Assembly (NCBI RefSeq): GCF_014385165.1
Contig: NZ_JACRTF010000001.1
Location: 1,364,001 to 1,428,000, forward strand
DNA: 64,000 bases
Source of the DNA: Jilunia laotingensis
Lineage (GTDB): Bacteria; Bacteroidota; Bacteroidia; Bacteroidales; Bacteroidaceae
Direction: 5' to 3'
The notes under the pieces are model-generated. The model saw only the letters and a program-made list of their open reading frames with translations, did no database searches and was not told where the DNA came from. The position numbers and the translations under genes are program-made. Numbering within the stretch: position 1 is the stretch's first letter; every line of letters starts with the position of its first letter. Below, piece after piece: positions 7,149-15,031 of this stretch.

Positions 7149-8969
7149 ATGGAAACAAATCAGGAATTAAATACCAATGAATATTTAAAAGGAATCGTTT
7201 CGAACCTTCCGGAAAGACCAGGCATTTATCAATACTTGAATGCTGAAGGAACAATCATATATGTGGGAAAAGCCAAAAACCTAAAAAGAAGGGTCTACTC
7301 CTATTTTAGCAAAGAGCATGAGCCGGGAAAGACAAGGGTGCTTGTCAGCAAGATAGCCGACATACGCTATATCGTGGTCAATACGGAAGAAGACGCTCTA
7401 CTATTGGAAAACAACCTAATAAAGAAATATAAGCCACGCTACAACGTATTGCTTAAAGACGACAAAACATATCCTTCTATTTGCGTGCAAAACGAATATT
7501 TCCCAAGAGTATTCAAAACTAGGAAAATCATCCGAAACGGATCATCCTATTTCGGTCCTTATAGCCATATCCCCTCTATGAATGGAGTATTGGACTTGAT
7601 TAAACATCTTTATCCGCTGCGCACTTGCAACTTAAATTTATCACCCGAAAACATACGCGCAGGAAAATTCAATGTTTGCCTTGAATATCACATAAAGAAG
7701 TGCGCTGGACCATGTATCGGCCTCCAATCTCAAGAAGAATACCTTAAAAACATTGATGAAATCAAGGAAATTTTAAAAGGGAACACCCAAGAAATAAGCC
7801 GAATGTTACTTCAGAAGATGCAAGACCTTTCAGCTGAAATGAAATTTGAGGAAGCTCAGAAAGTTAAAGAAAAATATATATTAATCGAAAACTACCGCTC
7901 CAAATCGGAAGTGGTCAGTGCCGTACTACATAATATCGACGTCTTTTCCATTGAAGAAGACGACAATAACTCTGCATTTATCAATTATTTGCATATTACT
8001 AACGGGGCTATCAATCAAGCATTCACTTTCGAATACAAAAAGAAACTGAATGAGAGCAAAGAAGAACTACTCACACTGGGCATCATCGAGATGAGAGAAC
8101 GATATAAAAGTCTCTCACGTGAGATAATCATCCCGTTTGAACTCGACATGGAATTAAATAACGTCGTATTCACCGTTCCCCAACGGGGAGATAAGAAGAA
8201 ACTACTCGAACTATCCATGCTTAATGTAAAACAATACAAAGCCGACCGGCTGAAACAAGCAGAGAAGCTTAATCCCGAGCAAAGGAGCATGCGACTAATG
8301 AAAGAAATCCAGCAAGAACTACATTTGGACAAATTACCGATGCAAATAGAGTGCTTCGACAATTCCAACATTCAAGGTTCTGATGCAGTAGCAGCATGCG
8401 TTGTTTTCAAAAAAGCGAAGCCATCAAAGCAAGATTACCGGAAATATAATATTAAAACCGTAGAAGGACCGGATGATTATGCATCTATGAAAGAGGTGGT
8501 TAGAAGGCGTTACCAACGTGCCATAGAAGAAGAGACTGCCCTACCCGACCTCATCATCACCGACGGAGGGAAAGGACAAATGGAAGTGGTTCGCCAGGTC
8601 ATGGAAGAGCTTCAACTGGATATCCCCATCGCTGGTCTTGCCAAAGACCGAAAGCATCGGACTTCAGAATTACTATTCGGTTTCCCTCCCCAAACCATCG
8701 GGCTAAAACAACATAGCCCCCTATTTAAGTTATTAGAGCAGATACAAAATGAAGTCCACCGGTTTGCTATTACATTCCACCGTGACAAACGCAGTAAACG
8801 GCAGATAACGTCTGCACTTGACACGATAAAAGGTATTGGAGAAAAGACCAAAACGGCTTTATTAAAAGAGTTCAAAAGTGTAAAACGGATCAAAGAAGCA
8901 TCTTTGGAAGAAATAAGCGCCATTGCCGGTGAAGCTAAAGGAAAGCTCATAAAAGACGCATTGAAATAG
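7149..8969 (+). CDS. uvrC: Excinuclease ABC subunit C
   Basis: 606 residues, the usual length. The domains are in the expected order. An N-terminal GIY-YIG nuclease has PGIYQYL and IIYVGK at residues 24-41 followed by KNLKRRVYSYF. A UvrB-contacting UVR motif lies near residues 210-240 (KMQDLSAEMKFEEAQKVKEKY, with the paired acidic and basic heptads). A UvrC RNase-H-like nuclease has IECFDNSNIQGSDAVAACVV and DLIITDGGKGQ. A C-terminal helix-hairpin-helix has IKGIGEKTKTALL. UvrC makes both incisions in nucleotide-excision repair. No defect is visible. Confidence 0.97.
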   Translation: METNQELNTNEYLKGIVSNLPERPGIYQYLNAEGTIIYVGKAKNLKRRVYSYFSKEHEPGKTRVLVSKIADIRYIVVNTEEDALLLENNLIKKYKPRYNVLLKDDKTYPSICVQNEYFPRVFKTRKIIRNGSSYFGPYSHIPSMNGVLDLIKHLYPLRTCNLNLSPENIRAGKFNVCLEYHIKKCAGPCIGLQSQEEYLKNIDEIKEILKGNTQEISRMLLQKMQDLSAEMKFEEAQKVKEKYILIENYRSKSEVVSAVLHNIDVFSIEEDDNNSAFINYLHITNGAINQAFTFEYKKKLNESKEELLTLGIIEMRERYKSLSREIIIPFELDMELNNVVFTVPQRGDKKKLLELSMLNVKQYKADRLKQAEKLNPEQRSMRLMKEIQQELHLDKLPMQIECFDNSNIQGSDAVAACVVFKKAKPSKQDYRKYNIKTVEGPDDYASMKEVVRRRYQRAIEEETALPDLIITDGGKGQMEVVRQVMEELQLDIPIAGLAKDRKHRTSELLFGFPPQTIGLKQHSPLFKLLEQIQNEVHRFAITFHRDKRSKRQITSALDTIKGIGEKTKTALLKEFKSVKRIKEASLEEISAIAGEAKGKLIKDALK

Positions 8970-9004
8970 ATACATGTAAATAAAGCATAAGATTTCGCAG
9001 AAAA

Positions 9005-9019
9005 CTCTGCAAAGCAGAG
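9005..9019. terminator. Short hairpin after uvrC
   Basis: CTCTGC and GCAGAG flank a 3-base loop. There is no T run on the plus strand, so terminator function is weakly supported. Confidence 0.25.
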
Positions 9020-9040
9020 CATACTCTGTAACGAATTTCG

Positions 9041-9048
9041 TAAATTTG
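9041..9048 (+). promoter_or_regulatory. Bacteroides-type promoter (-7 box) for dtd-mazG-deoC
   Basis: TAAATTTG is a perfect TAnnTTTG box about 90 bases before dtd. No -33 box is obvious. Confidence 0.55.
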
Positions 9049-9137
9049 CCTTTCTAAAAGAAGCAGTAGTTGAATGAATGATTTACCCAATCAATCGTTA
9101 AACTAAAAAATTAATTCATTAGTAAAGAAGAGAATAA

Positions 9138-9590
9138 ATGAGAGTAGTAATACAACGAGTCAGTCATGCATCTGTCTGTATTAATGGTAATTGTAAATCT
9201 TCGATCGGTCCAGGGATGCTGATTTTGATAGGCATAGAGGATACCGACGAATCAGAAGACATTGAATGGCTATGCAAAAAAATAGTCAATTTACGTATCT
9301 TCGATGACGAAAACGGAGTGATGAATAAATCTATTCTTGATGTTAACGGAGACATTCTAGTTATCAGTCAATTTACGCTACATGCATCGACTAAAAAAGG
9401 GAATCGTCCCTCTTACATCAAAGCTGCCAAACCCGAAATTTCCATCCCACTCTACGAACAATTCTGCCGGAAATTGAGTTCTTCACTAGGAAAAGAAATT
9501 GGAACAGGCGAATTCGGAGCCGACATGAAAGTGGAGTTATTAAACGATGGTCCGGTCACTATATGCATAGATACTAAAAACAAAGAATAA
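9138..9590 (+). CDS. dtd: D-aminoacyl-tRNA deacylase
   Basis: 150 residues, the normal length. It starts MRVVIQRVSHASV, carries the SQFTLHAS motif that lines the active site (near residue 78) and the C-terminal NDGPVTICID with the cross-subunit Gly-Pro motif that excludes L-amino acids. It hydrolyses D-aminoacyl-tRNA and glycyl-tRNA(Ala) in the cytoplasm. Its stop codon overlaps the start of the next gene (TAATG), a sign of translational coupling. Confidence 0.96.
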   Translation: MRVVIQRVSHASVCINGNCKSSIGPGMLILIGIEDTDESEDIEWLCKKIVNLRIFDDENGVMNKSILDVNGDILVISQFTLHASTKKGNRPSYIKAAKPEISIPLYEQFCRKLSSSLGKEIGTGEFGADMKVELLNDGPVTICIDTKNKE

Positions 9591-9928
9591 TGACATTTGA
9601 AGAAGCCCAAAAGCAGGTTGACCTGTGGATAAAACAGTATGGAGTACGCTATTTCAGCGAACTCACCAATATGGCAGTTCTTACCGAAGAAGTAGGTGAA
9701 CTAGCTCGCGTAATGGCCCGTAAATATGGTGATCAATCTTTCAAAAAAGGCGAGAAAGACAACTTGGATGATGAAATGGCAGATGTACTTTGGGTACTGC
9801 TCTGCCTTGCTAACCAAACCGGAGTAAACCTAACGGAGGCATTCGTCCGTAACCTTGAGAAAAAGACTAAAAGAGATAATCAAAGACATATAAATAATCC
9901 CAAATTGAGTGATAATGGAACAGAATGA
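9590..9928 (+). CDS. MazG-like nucleotide pyrophosphohydrolase
   Basis: 112 residues. A single MazG-type helical domain is visible with metal-binding acidic motifs EEVGELARV (EExxE) and DDEMADVLWVLL (ExxD) separated by a loop with basic residues. Such proteins hydrolyse NTPs or dNTPs to monophosphates and usually dimerise or tetramerise (family knowledge). It begins inside the dtd stop codon and ends inside deoC, so the three genes form an overlapping operon. The exact substrate cannot be read from sequence. Confidence 0.9.
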   Translation: MTFEEAQKQVDLWIKQYGVRYFSELTNMAVLTEEVGELARVMARKYGDQSFKKGEKDNLDDEMADVLWVLLCLANQTGVNLTEAFVRNLEKKTKRDNQRHINNPKLSDNGTE

Positions 9929-10817
9929 CAGCCATCTGAACAAGTATGACGCCACATTGGCTAAGTACAACACGAATCTGAACGATGCCGAGATACAAGC
10001 TAAAGTAGATAAAATCATCGAAGAAAAAGTAGCAGAAAACAATACGGAAGAAGTAAAGAAATTTCTGTTCAACTGCATAGATCTTACTACTCTAAACTGT
10101 ACGGACAGCGATGAAAGCGTGATGAAGTTTACGGAGAAAGTAAACCAATTCGATGATGAATTCCCCGACCTAAAGAATGTAGCAGCTATTTGCGTTTACC
10201 CGAATTTTGCTGAAGTAGTCAAAAACACACTTGATGTGGACGGAATCAATATCGCCTGTGTTTCAGCCGGATTTCCTTCTTCCCAAACATTCATAGAAGT
10301 AAAAATAGCAGAAACGGCTATGGCATTAATGGAAGGCGCAAATGAAATAGACATTGTAATTTCTGTTGGAAAATTCCTGAGCGGAGACTATGAAACGATG
10401 TGTGACGAAATCCAAGAACTGAAAGATACTTGTAAGGAATGCCATATGAAAGTGATCCTTGAAACAGGGGCTTTGAAAACAGCCTCTAACATCAAAAAGG
10501 CCTCTATCCTATCTATGTATGCAGGCGCAGATTTCATCAAGACCTCAACCGGGAAAATACAACCTGCTGCAACACCAGAAGCTGCTTATGTGATGTGCGA
10601 AGCCATTAAAGAGTATCATGAGAAAACCGGTAATAAAATCGGTTTTAAGCCCGCTGGTGGTATCAACACCGTTCATGATGCACTTGTATACTATACTATC
10701 GTAAAAGAACTTTTGGGAGAGGAATGGCTAAACAATAAATTATTCCGATTGGGAACCAGCAGATTAGCCAATTTACTACTTTCTGAAATCAGAGGAGAAG
10801 AAATCAAATTCTTCTAA
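9915..10817 (+). CDS. deoC: Deoxyribose-phosphate aldolase
   Basis: 300 residues from the ATG at 9915; a GTG six bases upstream is a less likely start. The TIM-barrel motifs of class I DERA are clear: VCYPNFAEVV-like segment (here ICVYPNFAEVV), GANEIDIVISVG with the proton-relay Asp, MKVILETGAL, and FIKTSTGK with Lys209 as Schiff-base residue, then GFKPAGGI with the second active-site Lys. It cleaves 2-deoxyribose-5-phosphate to glyceraldehyde-3-phosphate and acetaldehyde in deoxynucleoside breakdown. About 40 residues at the N-terminus precede the core, giving a longer form than the E. coli enzyme. It overlaps the MazG-like gene by 14 bases. Confidence 0.96.
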   Translation: MEQNDSHLNKYDATLAKYNTNLNDAEIQAKVDKIIEEKVAENNTEEVKKFLFNCIDLTTLNCTDSDESVMKFTEKVNQFDDEFPDLKNVAAICVYPNFAEVVKNTLDVDGINIACVSAGFPSSQTFIEVKIAETAMALMEGANEIDIVISVGKFLSGDYETMCDEIQELKDTCKECHMKVILETGALKTASNIKKASILSMYAGADFIKTSTGKIQPAATPEAAYVMCEAIKEYHEKTGNKIGFKPAGGINTVHDALVYYTIVKELLGEEWLNNKLFRLGTSRLANLLLSEIRGEEIKFF

Positions 10818-10877
10818 AATAATGATTCTATTAAATGGAAAATCCGTCACCTTCTCTTCTAAATTAAGCAGGAAGTA

Positions 10878-10994
10878 AACTCGGAAATACCACTTTTCCC
10901 TTTAGTAATTTGGGTTCAGCTCAGCATAACCAAATTACCGAGTTAGTGTCGATTCGTTGTCACGCTCTTGTCAATTCGTTGGCAAAAGCGTGAC
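10878..10994. other. Two stacked hairpins downstream of deoC
   Basis: The first structure nests TAATTTGG/CCAAATTA (10906-10913 with 10930-10937) inside AACTCGG/CCGAGTT (10878-10884 with 10938-10944). The second pairs TGTCACGCT (10958-10966) with AGCGTGACA (10986-10994). No T run follows on the plus strand. They may stabilise or end the deoC transcript, or belong to an unrecognised RNA. Confidence 0.45.
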
Positions 10995-11307
10995 ATTCTA
11001 CAGGTATTCTTGTGCCAACCCATTAGAACAAAATCCTTTCTTGTACAACTAAGCCAAAAGAAGAGGTATCCAGTAGTATCAAATGAATTAAAGAGAAACC
11101 AACTTATCCACTAATTTCCCGCAAAAACATAGTATAATTCGTTAGAACTAAAGAACAATCTCTCAACCAGATAAAGAAATGCAATACCCGTTACAGAATC
11201 AACTTATTATTAGCAGCTAAGAAATAATTTCATCAACAGAAATCGCCATTTTTGTAGCAAAAATTAAGAAAAACTAAACTTCCTTACTCTGCAAAACTCA
11301 TTTTTAT
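10995..11307. other. AT-rich intergenic stretch, nothing recognised
   Basis: I see no gene, strong promoter or repeat here. A single near-DnaA box (TTATCCACT) occurs around 11105, which is expected by chance. Confidence 0.6.
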
Positions 11308-11315
11308 TATCTTTG
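11308..11315 (+). promoter_or_regulatory. Bacteroides-type promoter (-7 box) for the DUF1266 leader
   Basis: TATCTTTG is a perfect TAnnTTTG box. Transcription would start near 11322, giving a leader of about 264 bases before the DUF1266 start codon. No clean -33 box is seen. Confidence 0.6.
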
Positions 11316-11321
11316 CAAAAA

Positions 11322-11588
11322 TATTAGCTCAAAGAGAGAGAGCTAATACATTGTATTAGAGAACGTTTCATTTATTATCTTTTTCCTGGAATTCGGCAAA
11401 ATTCGTGTTATGAAAGGTAATAGGCAAACGGGTCTCACGCACCTTCACGTATATACTCTTGTTATATATCGAATGGAGCGTGAGACTGTTGCTTGTATCA
11501 TCATAACGGCTTGCCGAAGCCCCAGGAAAGATACAGAGCAACAGTTCTCACGCTTTTCGGTTACACAAAATTTAAAAACAAGAGTATG
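11322..11588 (+). promoter_or_regulatory. Highly structured 5' leader that can sequester the DUF1266 start codon; candidate riboswitch/attenuator
   Basis: The inferred leader opens with a hairpin ATTAGCTC/GAGCTAAT (11323-11330 with 11340-11347). A long arm follows: 11478-11485 pairs with 11546-11553 (8 bp), 11486-11493 with 11537-11544 (8 bp), 11495-11499 with 11530-11534 (5 bp), capped by GGCTT/AAGCC (11508-11512 with 11517-11521). Around this arm, ATACTCTTGTT (11453-11463) pairs perfectly with AACAAGAGTAT (11577-11587), which includes the first two bases of the AUG at 11586 and the nine bases before it. An alternative helix is possible because GTCTCACGC (11432-11440) also complements 11478-11486. 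Mutually exclusive helices plus start-codon pairing are what a translational switch needs. No known riboswitch family was recognised. Confidence 0.65.
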
Positions 11589-12296
11589 GAGCAACAAAAC
11601 ATTTCGTTAAGATTCAATGGCAACCTAGAAGACTGCAACCTTCCAAAATCTAAGAAACAAGATTTATTTATCGGACTTATAGCGGGAATGAGGAAGGGAT
11701 TCTTTGTCAACAGTCTCAGTACTGGCATCAATAAAGACACTCTTCATGAAATACTTATAGGGGTAACTAAACCCAAACAGGAATCTACCATTACCGAGAC
11801 ACTAAAATTCCTTCAAACAGAAGGAGAACGTACGGCCTATTCCATTCTTCTACCCTACCTACTCTCTTCAAACGATAAAAAAGAAATAGAAAAGATATTG
11901 CGTGAACGTTTTTTCGGAATAGAGTTATTCGTAAACCGGGCACATAATATACGTAAGTTTCTAGATTATGTACATGACAAAAACATCGTTTCCATCAATG
12001 AAAACGACTTAATAAGAGGTATTCTTTCATGGGATATGGGCGAACTCATCAATCTAACACGCATTGCATTCGAAGCAGGGTATATCAATGAAAGCACAGC
12101 ATGGGAACATATTAAGTTTGCCGGAGAACAATGCCGAACAAACTACCGGAATTGGGAAGAGATAGGAAAAGGATATCTGATAGGCCAAGCTATGAAGGGA
12201 CATTCAGTAAATGTCTTTAAAAGTAATATGGCATATGAAGATGACTTACTAATATCATCTCATATGCCATTTTTATTATCTATTTTTTCTCTCTGA
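11586..12296 (+). CDS. DUF1266-domain protein
   Basis: 236 residues from the ATG at 11586 (MEQQNISLRF); an upstream extension of the frame runs through the leader structure and is not believed. The C-terminal half (WDMGELINLTRIAFEAGYINESTAWEHI, starting near residue 153, then NWEEIGKGYLIGQAM) matches the DUF1266 helical domain seen in E. coli YbeU/YbeR-like proteins, whose function is unknown. No signal peptide or membrane segment is present, so it is probably cytoplasmic. The last 20 codons overlap a strong terminator hairpin, and an insertion sequence begins at the stop codon, so the 3' end may have been altered and the native stop could lie earlier. Confidence 0.75.
   Translation: MEQQNISLRFNGNLEDCNLPKSKKQDLFIGLIAGMRKGFFVNSLSTGINKDTLHEILIGVTKPKQESTITETLKFLQTEGERTAYSILLPYLLSSNDKKEIEKILRERFFGIELFVNRAHNIRKFLDYVHDKNIVSINENDLIRGILSWDMGELINLTRIAFEAGYINESTAWEHIKFAGEQCRTNYRNWEEIGKGYLIGQAMKGHSVNVFKSNMAYEDDLLISSHMPFLLSIFSL
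12228..12274 (+). terminator. Strong intrinsic terminator overlapping the end of the DUF1266 ORF
   Basis: ATGGCATATG (12228-12237) pairs with CATATGCCAT (12261-12270), and AGATGA (12239-12244) with TCATCT (12255-12260), giving 16 bp with one bulged base. TTTT follows immediately. The hairpin lies inside the open reading frame, which continues to 12296. Confidence 0.75.
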
Positions 12297-13790
12297 CCTA
12301 AAATCTTCTCCTTTTGGGCATGATGTTCCGGAAGAAGCCTGAGACTTCTTCTAACAGATTCTTTATACTTATGCTATGCAGCTTTCTTCTGTCCGTTTTT
12401 GATTTTATCAATCATCAATATTGCGTTTGCCGTATGTATCCCAAAGAAAATCCACAGGATTTCTGTTTTCCTGTTCCGTGCTTTGATTTTCGATAGCGAA
12501 TAATGCTGTTTTTGCGTACCGAAACTGCCTTCAAGCCTGGTGGCTCTTTCCCTCGAGAGTTCACTCCTGAGAACCTTCCTCACCGCCTCGTCCTTTGCAG
12601 CTCTTCCCTTGCGTACAAAGGAGGTTGATATCCCATATTTTGTACAGAACTTCCTGTTGGCATTATTGGCGTATATGGAATCTGCGGCCACACATCTGAC
12701 CCTCACATTCATCAGTTTCTGATGCATATGGATACAATCCTTCAGACGTATACCCTCATTGAATGCCTTGAAAGAGACGTGCTCGATGAATGAGATTCCA
12801 TCTATCTGTATGTTATTAACCTTTGCACCGAACTCGACAGATTTTACTTCCTTACCTCTTACGATAGGGTGTACGTAATGACGGTCAATACTGACAATAC
12901 GGTCACTGACCTTCCTGCCTTCAAAGAGTTCCTTTTCCTGTACAAGGACCTTGCTGATTATGGAAAGCCGTTTCTGATAATCCTGTGTATATTTGAGTAA
13001 AGAGCCGTGTTCTCTGTGAATGTCATCCCGTTGCATGATGAGTTTTTCCAGGAGTCTGATCATGCGACGCTTCAGCATTCTTGTCCTCGAAGCCTTCCTC
13101 TTTCTTTTCTTACAATAGGACAGATAGGATGCTGCAACATCTGTGTATTTGTTACGGGGACGCCTTATGCCGAGTTTCCCACAATGCATGCAGACATGCC
13201 GGTAGAGCCATGCTTTCCCAAAGGAGCTTCATGTCCGTAGGGAAACGCATATGACTTTCATAGCATGTGGCATCGGCCATACACACGTGAAGGTTCTCAA
13301 GATAAGGCTTCCAGTGTGAGGCAAGAATCTTCTGAAGGGAGTCGATGTCAAGACGGGATGCAACCTCATTACGGATAGCGCTGATTATCTTGTAGTTGGT
13401 TATAGGGCAGGACGGGTCTATCATGATACCGCAAAACAGCTGATAATGTATGTTTCCGTTAAGATGTTCTACCAGCAGCCTGTCAGAGAATCCGGTATAA
13501 GCCTTCAGTACCATAAGGGCTATCTTCGCGGAAGGACTGAAACTGTTCCTGCGACCCAAGCGGGATTGTGAAAGGCCTGTCTCTTTGGCTATACTCTCGA
13601 ACGGAAACACGGAATGAAGACTGCCAAGTTCACTCGCATGAAAACTCTTACGATATTTTTCCAGAATATCGAATTCTGGAAACCCTAAAGTAGGGTGAAT
13701 TTCTGAAATATTTTGTATCTTCGCCATATCTTAGTGTGGATATTTCCCCCGTTTTGGCCGGCAAACCGTATTTTAGGGGGAATACCTAAA
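12297..13790 (-). mobile_element. IS1182-like insertion sequence (boundaries approximate)
   Basis: The element carries one transposase gene read on the minus strand and lies between the DUF1266 gene and the terminator of the polyprenyl synthetase gene. The ends are uncertain. CCTAAAAT at 12297-12304 and its inverse ATTTTAGG at 13770-13777 could be short terminal repeats. Alternatively ACCTAAA occurs in direct orientation at 12296-12302 and 13784-13790 and could be a target duplication. Longer terminal inverted repeats were not found by eye. Confidence 0.7.
12374..13727 (-). pseudogene. IS1182-type DDE transposase, frameshifted
   Basis: The N-terminal part (13152-13727, 191 residues, starts MAKIQNISEIHPTLGFPEF) and the C-terminal part (12374-13189, up to 271 residues) lie in different frames and together cover one full transposase of about 450 residues. 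DDE residues are visible as CMADATCYES, CVAADSIYANN and ERATRLEGSFGTQK. The N-terminal frame runs through FPTDMKLLWES and should continue into WLYRHVCMHCGKLGIRRPRNK, but this is encoded one frame over. The join is near 13220, where a loss of about five bases relative to intact relatives is the simplest explanation (inference). Programmed frameshifting is less likely because I see no slippery heptamer at the join. The element is probably immobile unless helped in trans. Confidence 0.8.
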
Positions 13791-13794
13791 GATA

Positions 13795-13842
13795 CAAAAA
13801 AGCCAACTAATTCGCAATACTTTTAGTATGAATTAGTTGGCT
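13795..13842 (-). terminator. Intrinsic terminator of the polyprenyl synthetase gene
   Basis: AGCCAACTAATTC (13801-13813) and GAATTAGTTGGCT (13830-13842) form a perfect 13-bp stem, followed by six T on the minus strand. It lies 118 bases beyond the stop codon of the minus-strand gene. Confidence 0.8.
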
Positions 13843-13959
13843 AATTTTATAGGATTTACTGAATATCCCTATGAAATGTAAAGAAACAGCAGAGACAGAT
13901 AAAGTTATTGAATGTTTACTGATAGCTATAAAAGATGAAAGCAGCCCATGGAAACAGGA

Positions 13960-14934
13960 CTATTTGTCTCTAACCACGACATAGTTGATATAGCTCTCAA
14001 GAGCAGAAATTACATTAGAATATGGTAATGTTCGTAGTAGCTCAACCGCTTTCTCCTGATATTGCCTTATGACCTTTTCTGCGTATTCAATACCACCGTT
14101 TTTCTTCGAAAAATCGATTAATCCAGCGATTTCATCAGGAGAGGCCGTTCCCTCTTTCACTCTTACCGCTATGCTTTTTGCCCACTCATCGTTCGTAGAA
14201 TTTAGTGCATATAAGGCAGGCAATGTCAATTTACCCTCTAGCATATCGTTGCCAGTAGGCTTACCTATCACTTTACTATCGAAATAATCGAAAATATCAT
14301 CTTTTATTTGAAAACACATACCAATGTATTCACCTAACAAACAGGCTGTTCCGATTTCATTTTTATCCGCACCGACAGATAGCGCAGCAGCCTTCGTACA
14401 AGCCGCAAAAAGAGCAGCAGTCTTTTTACGGATCACATCGAAGTAGATAGCTTCTGAATATTCGGGATTGCTCACATTAGAAAGTTGCAATATTTCTCCA
14501 TCCGCCAAATCCTGACCTAAACAGGATATTACTTCGATAATTGCATGGTTCATTGTCTTCCCTGCGTGTACAAGGCTGGTTGCCAGCAAAAAATCTCCTA
14601 CCAGTACTGCTACCTTATTATTAAATATAGCATTGACCGAAAGCTGACCGCGGCGTTCGGTACTCTCATCCACTACGTCATCGTGTACCAAACTGGCAGT
14701 ATGAAGCAATTCTAAAGAAACAGCCGCATGGAGAGTTGCCGGTTGGATAGCACCAAAGAGACGGGAAACCAATAGCACAAGAATAGGACGCATCATCTTC
14801 CCGTTCTTTTGCCGAATATGAGCAATCACATTATTAAGCAAAAGATTCGAACTGGACAGAGAACTATCAAACAAACTTTTGAAATCTTCCAGTTCCGCAG
14901 ATATAGGGGATTTTATGAGAGACGAACTATCCAT
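13960..14934 (-). CDS. Polyprenyl diphosphate synthase (all-trans, long chain)
   Basis: 324 residues from the ATG at 14934 (MDSSSLIKSP); a Met three codons upstream would leave only about four untranslated bases after the predicted promoter. The first Asp-rich motif is in LLHTASLVHDDVVDESTERRG (DDxxD), and the second in CFQIKDDIFDYF. KMMRPILVLL in the N-terminal part is the substrate-binding GKxxRP-like region. It condenses isopentenyl diphosphate onto allylic diphosphates, most likely to make the menaquinone side chain at the inner membrane face (family knowledge). It is transcribed divergently from polA. Confidence 0.92.
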   Translation of the reverse strand: MDSSSLIKSPISAELEDFKSLFDSSLSSSNLLLNNVIAHIRQKNGKMMRPILVLLVSRLFGAIQPATLHAAVSLELLHTASLVHDDVVDESTERRGQLSVNAIFNNKVAVLVGDFLLATSLVHAGKTMNHAIIEVISCLGQDLADGEILQLSNVSNPEYSEAIYFDVIRKKTAALFAACTKAAALSVGADKNEIGTACLLGEYIGMCFQIKDDIFDYFDSKVIGKPTGNDMLEGKLTLPALYALNSTNDEWAKSIAVRVKEGTASPDEIAGLIDFSKKNGGIEYAEKVIRQYQEKAVELLRTLPYSNVISALESYINYVVVRDK

Positions 14935-14953
14935 ACGAAACACTATTTGCGTA

Positions 14954-14961
14954 CAAAAGTA
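14954..14961 (-). promoter_or_regulatory. Bacteroides-type promoter (-7 box) for the polyprenyl synthase; adjacent palindrome
   Basis: On the minus strand this reads TACTTTTG, a TAnnTTTG match. A small palindrome ACGGT-TAAT-ACCGT at 14970-14983 lies between this box and a weaker box (TACTTTTA, 14993-15000) facing polA. Confidence 0.45.
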
Positions 14962-15031
14962 ATAATAAAACGGTTAATACCGTATTTTTTTGTACTTTTA
15001 CCATGAAAAAATAGATAAATAGATCGTAATT

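Noticed and set aside
6988..7170. 60-codon ORF between apt and uvrC
   Set aside because: It runs across a strong hairpin into the start of uvrC and has no homology that I recognise.
8111..8126. CACGTG palindrome in uvrC as a further parS
   Set aside because: Only 12 of 16 matches and inside a coding region; likely chance.
9624..9632. Perfect DnaA box (TGTGGATAA)
   Set aside because: A single copy inside the MazG-like gene is expected by chance in 64 kb; no cluster was found.
11453..11587. Invertible DNA segment (phase-variable promoter)
   Set aside because: The inverted repeats fit, but no promoter box lies between them in either direction and no recombinase gene is adjacent; RNA pairing explains the repeats better.
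13871..13990. Small plus-strand ORF (about 37 codons) converging on the polyprenyl synthase gene
   Set aside because: It overlaps the end of a solid gene and has no recognised features.
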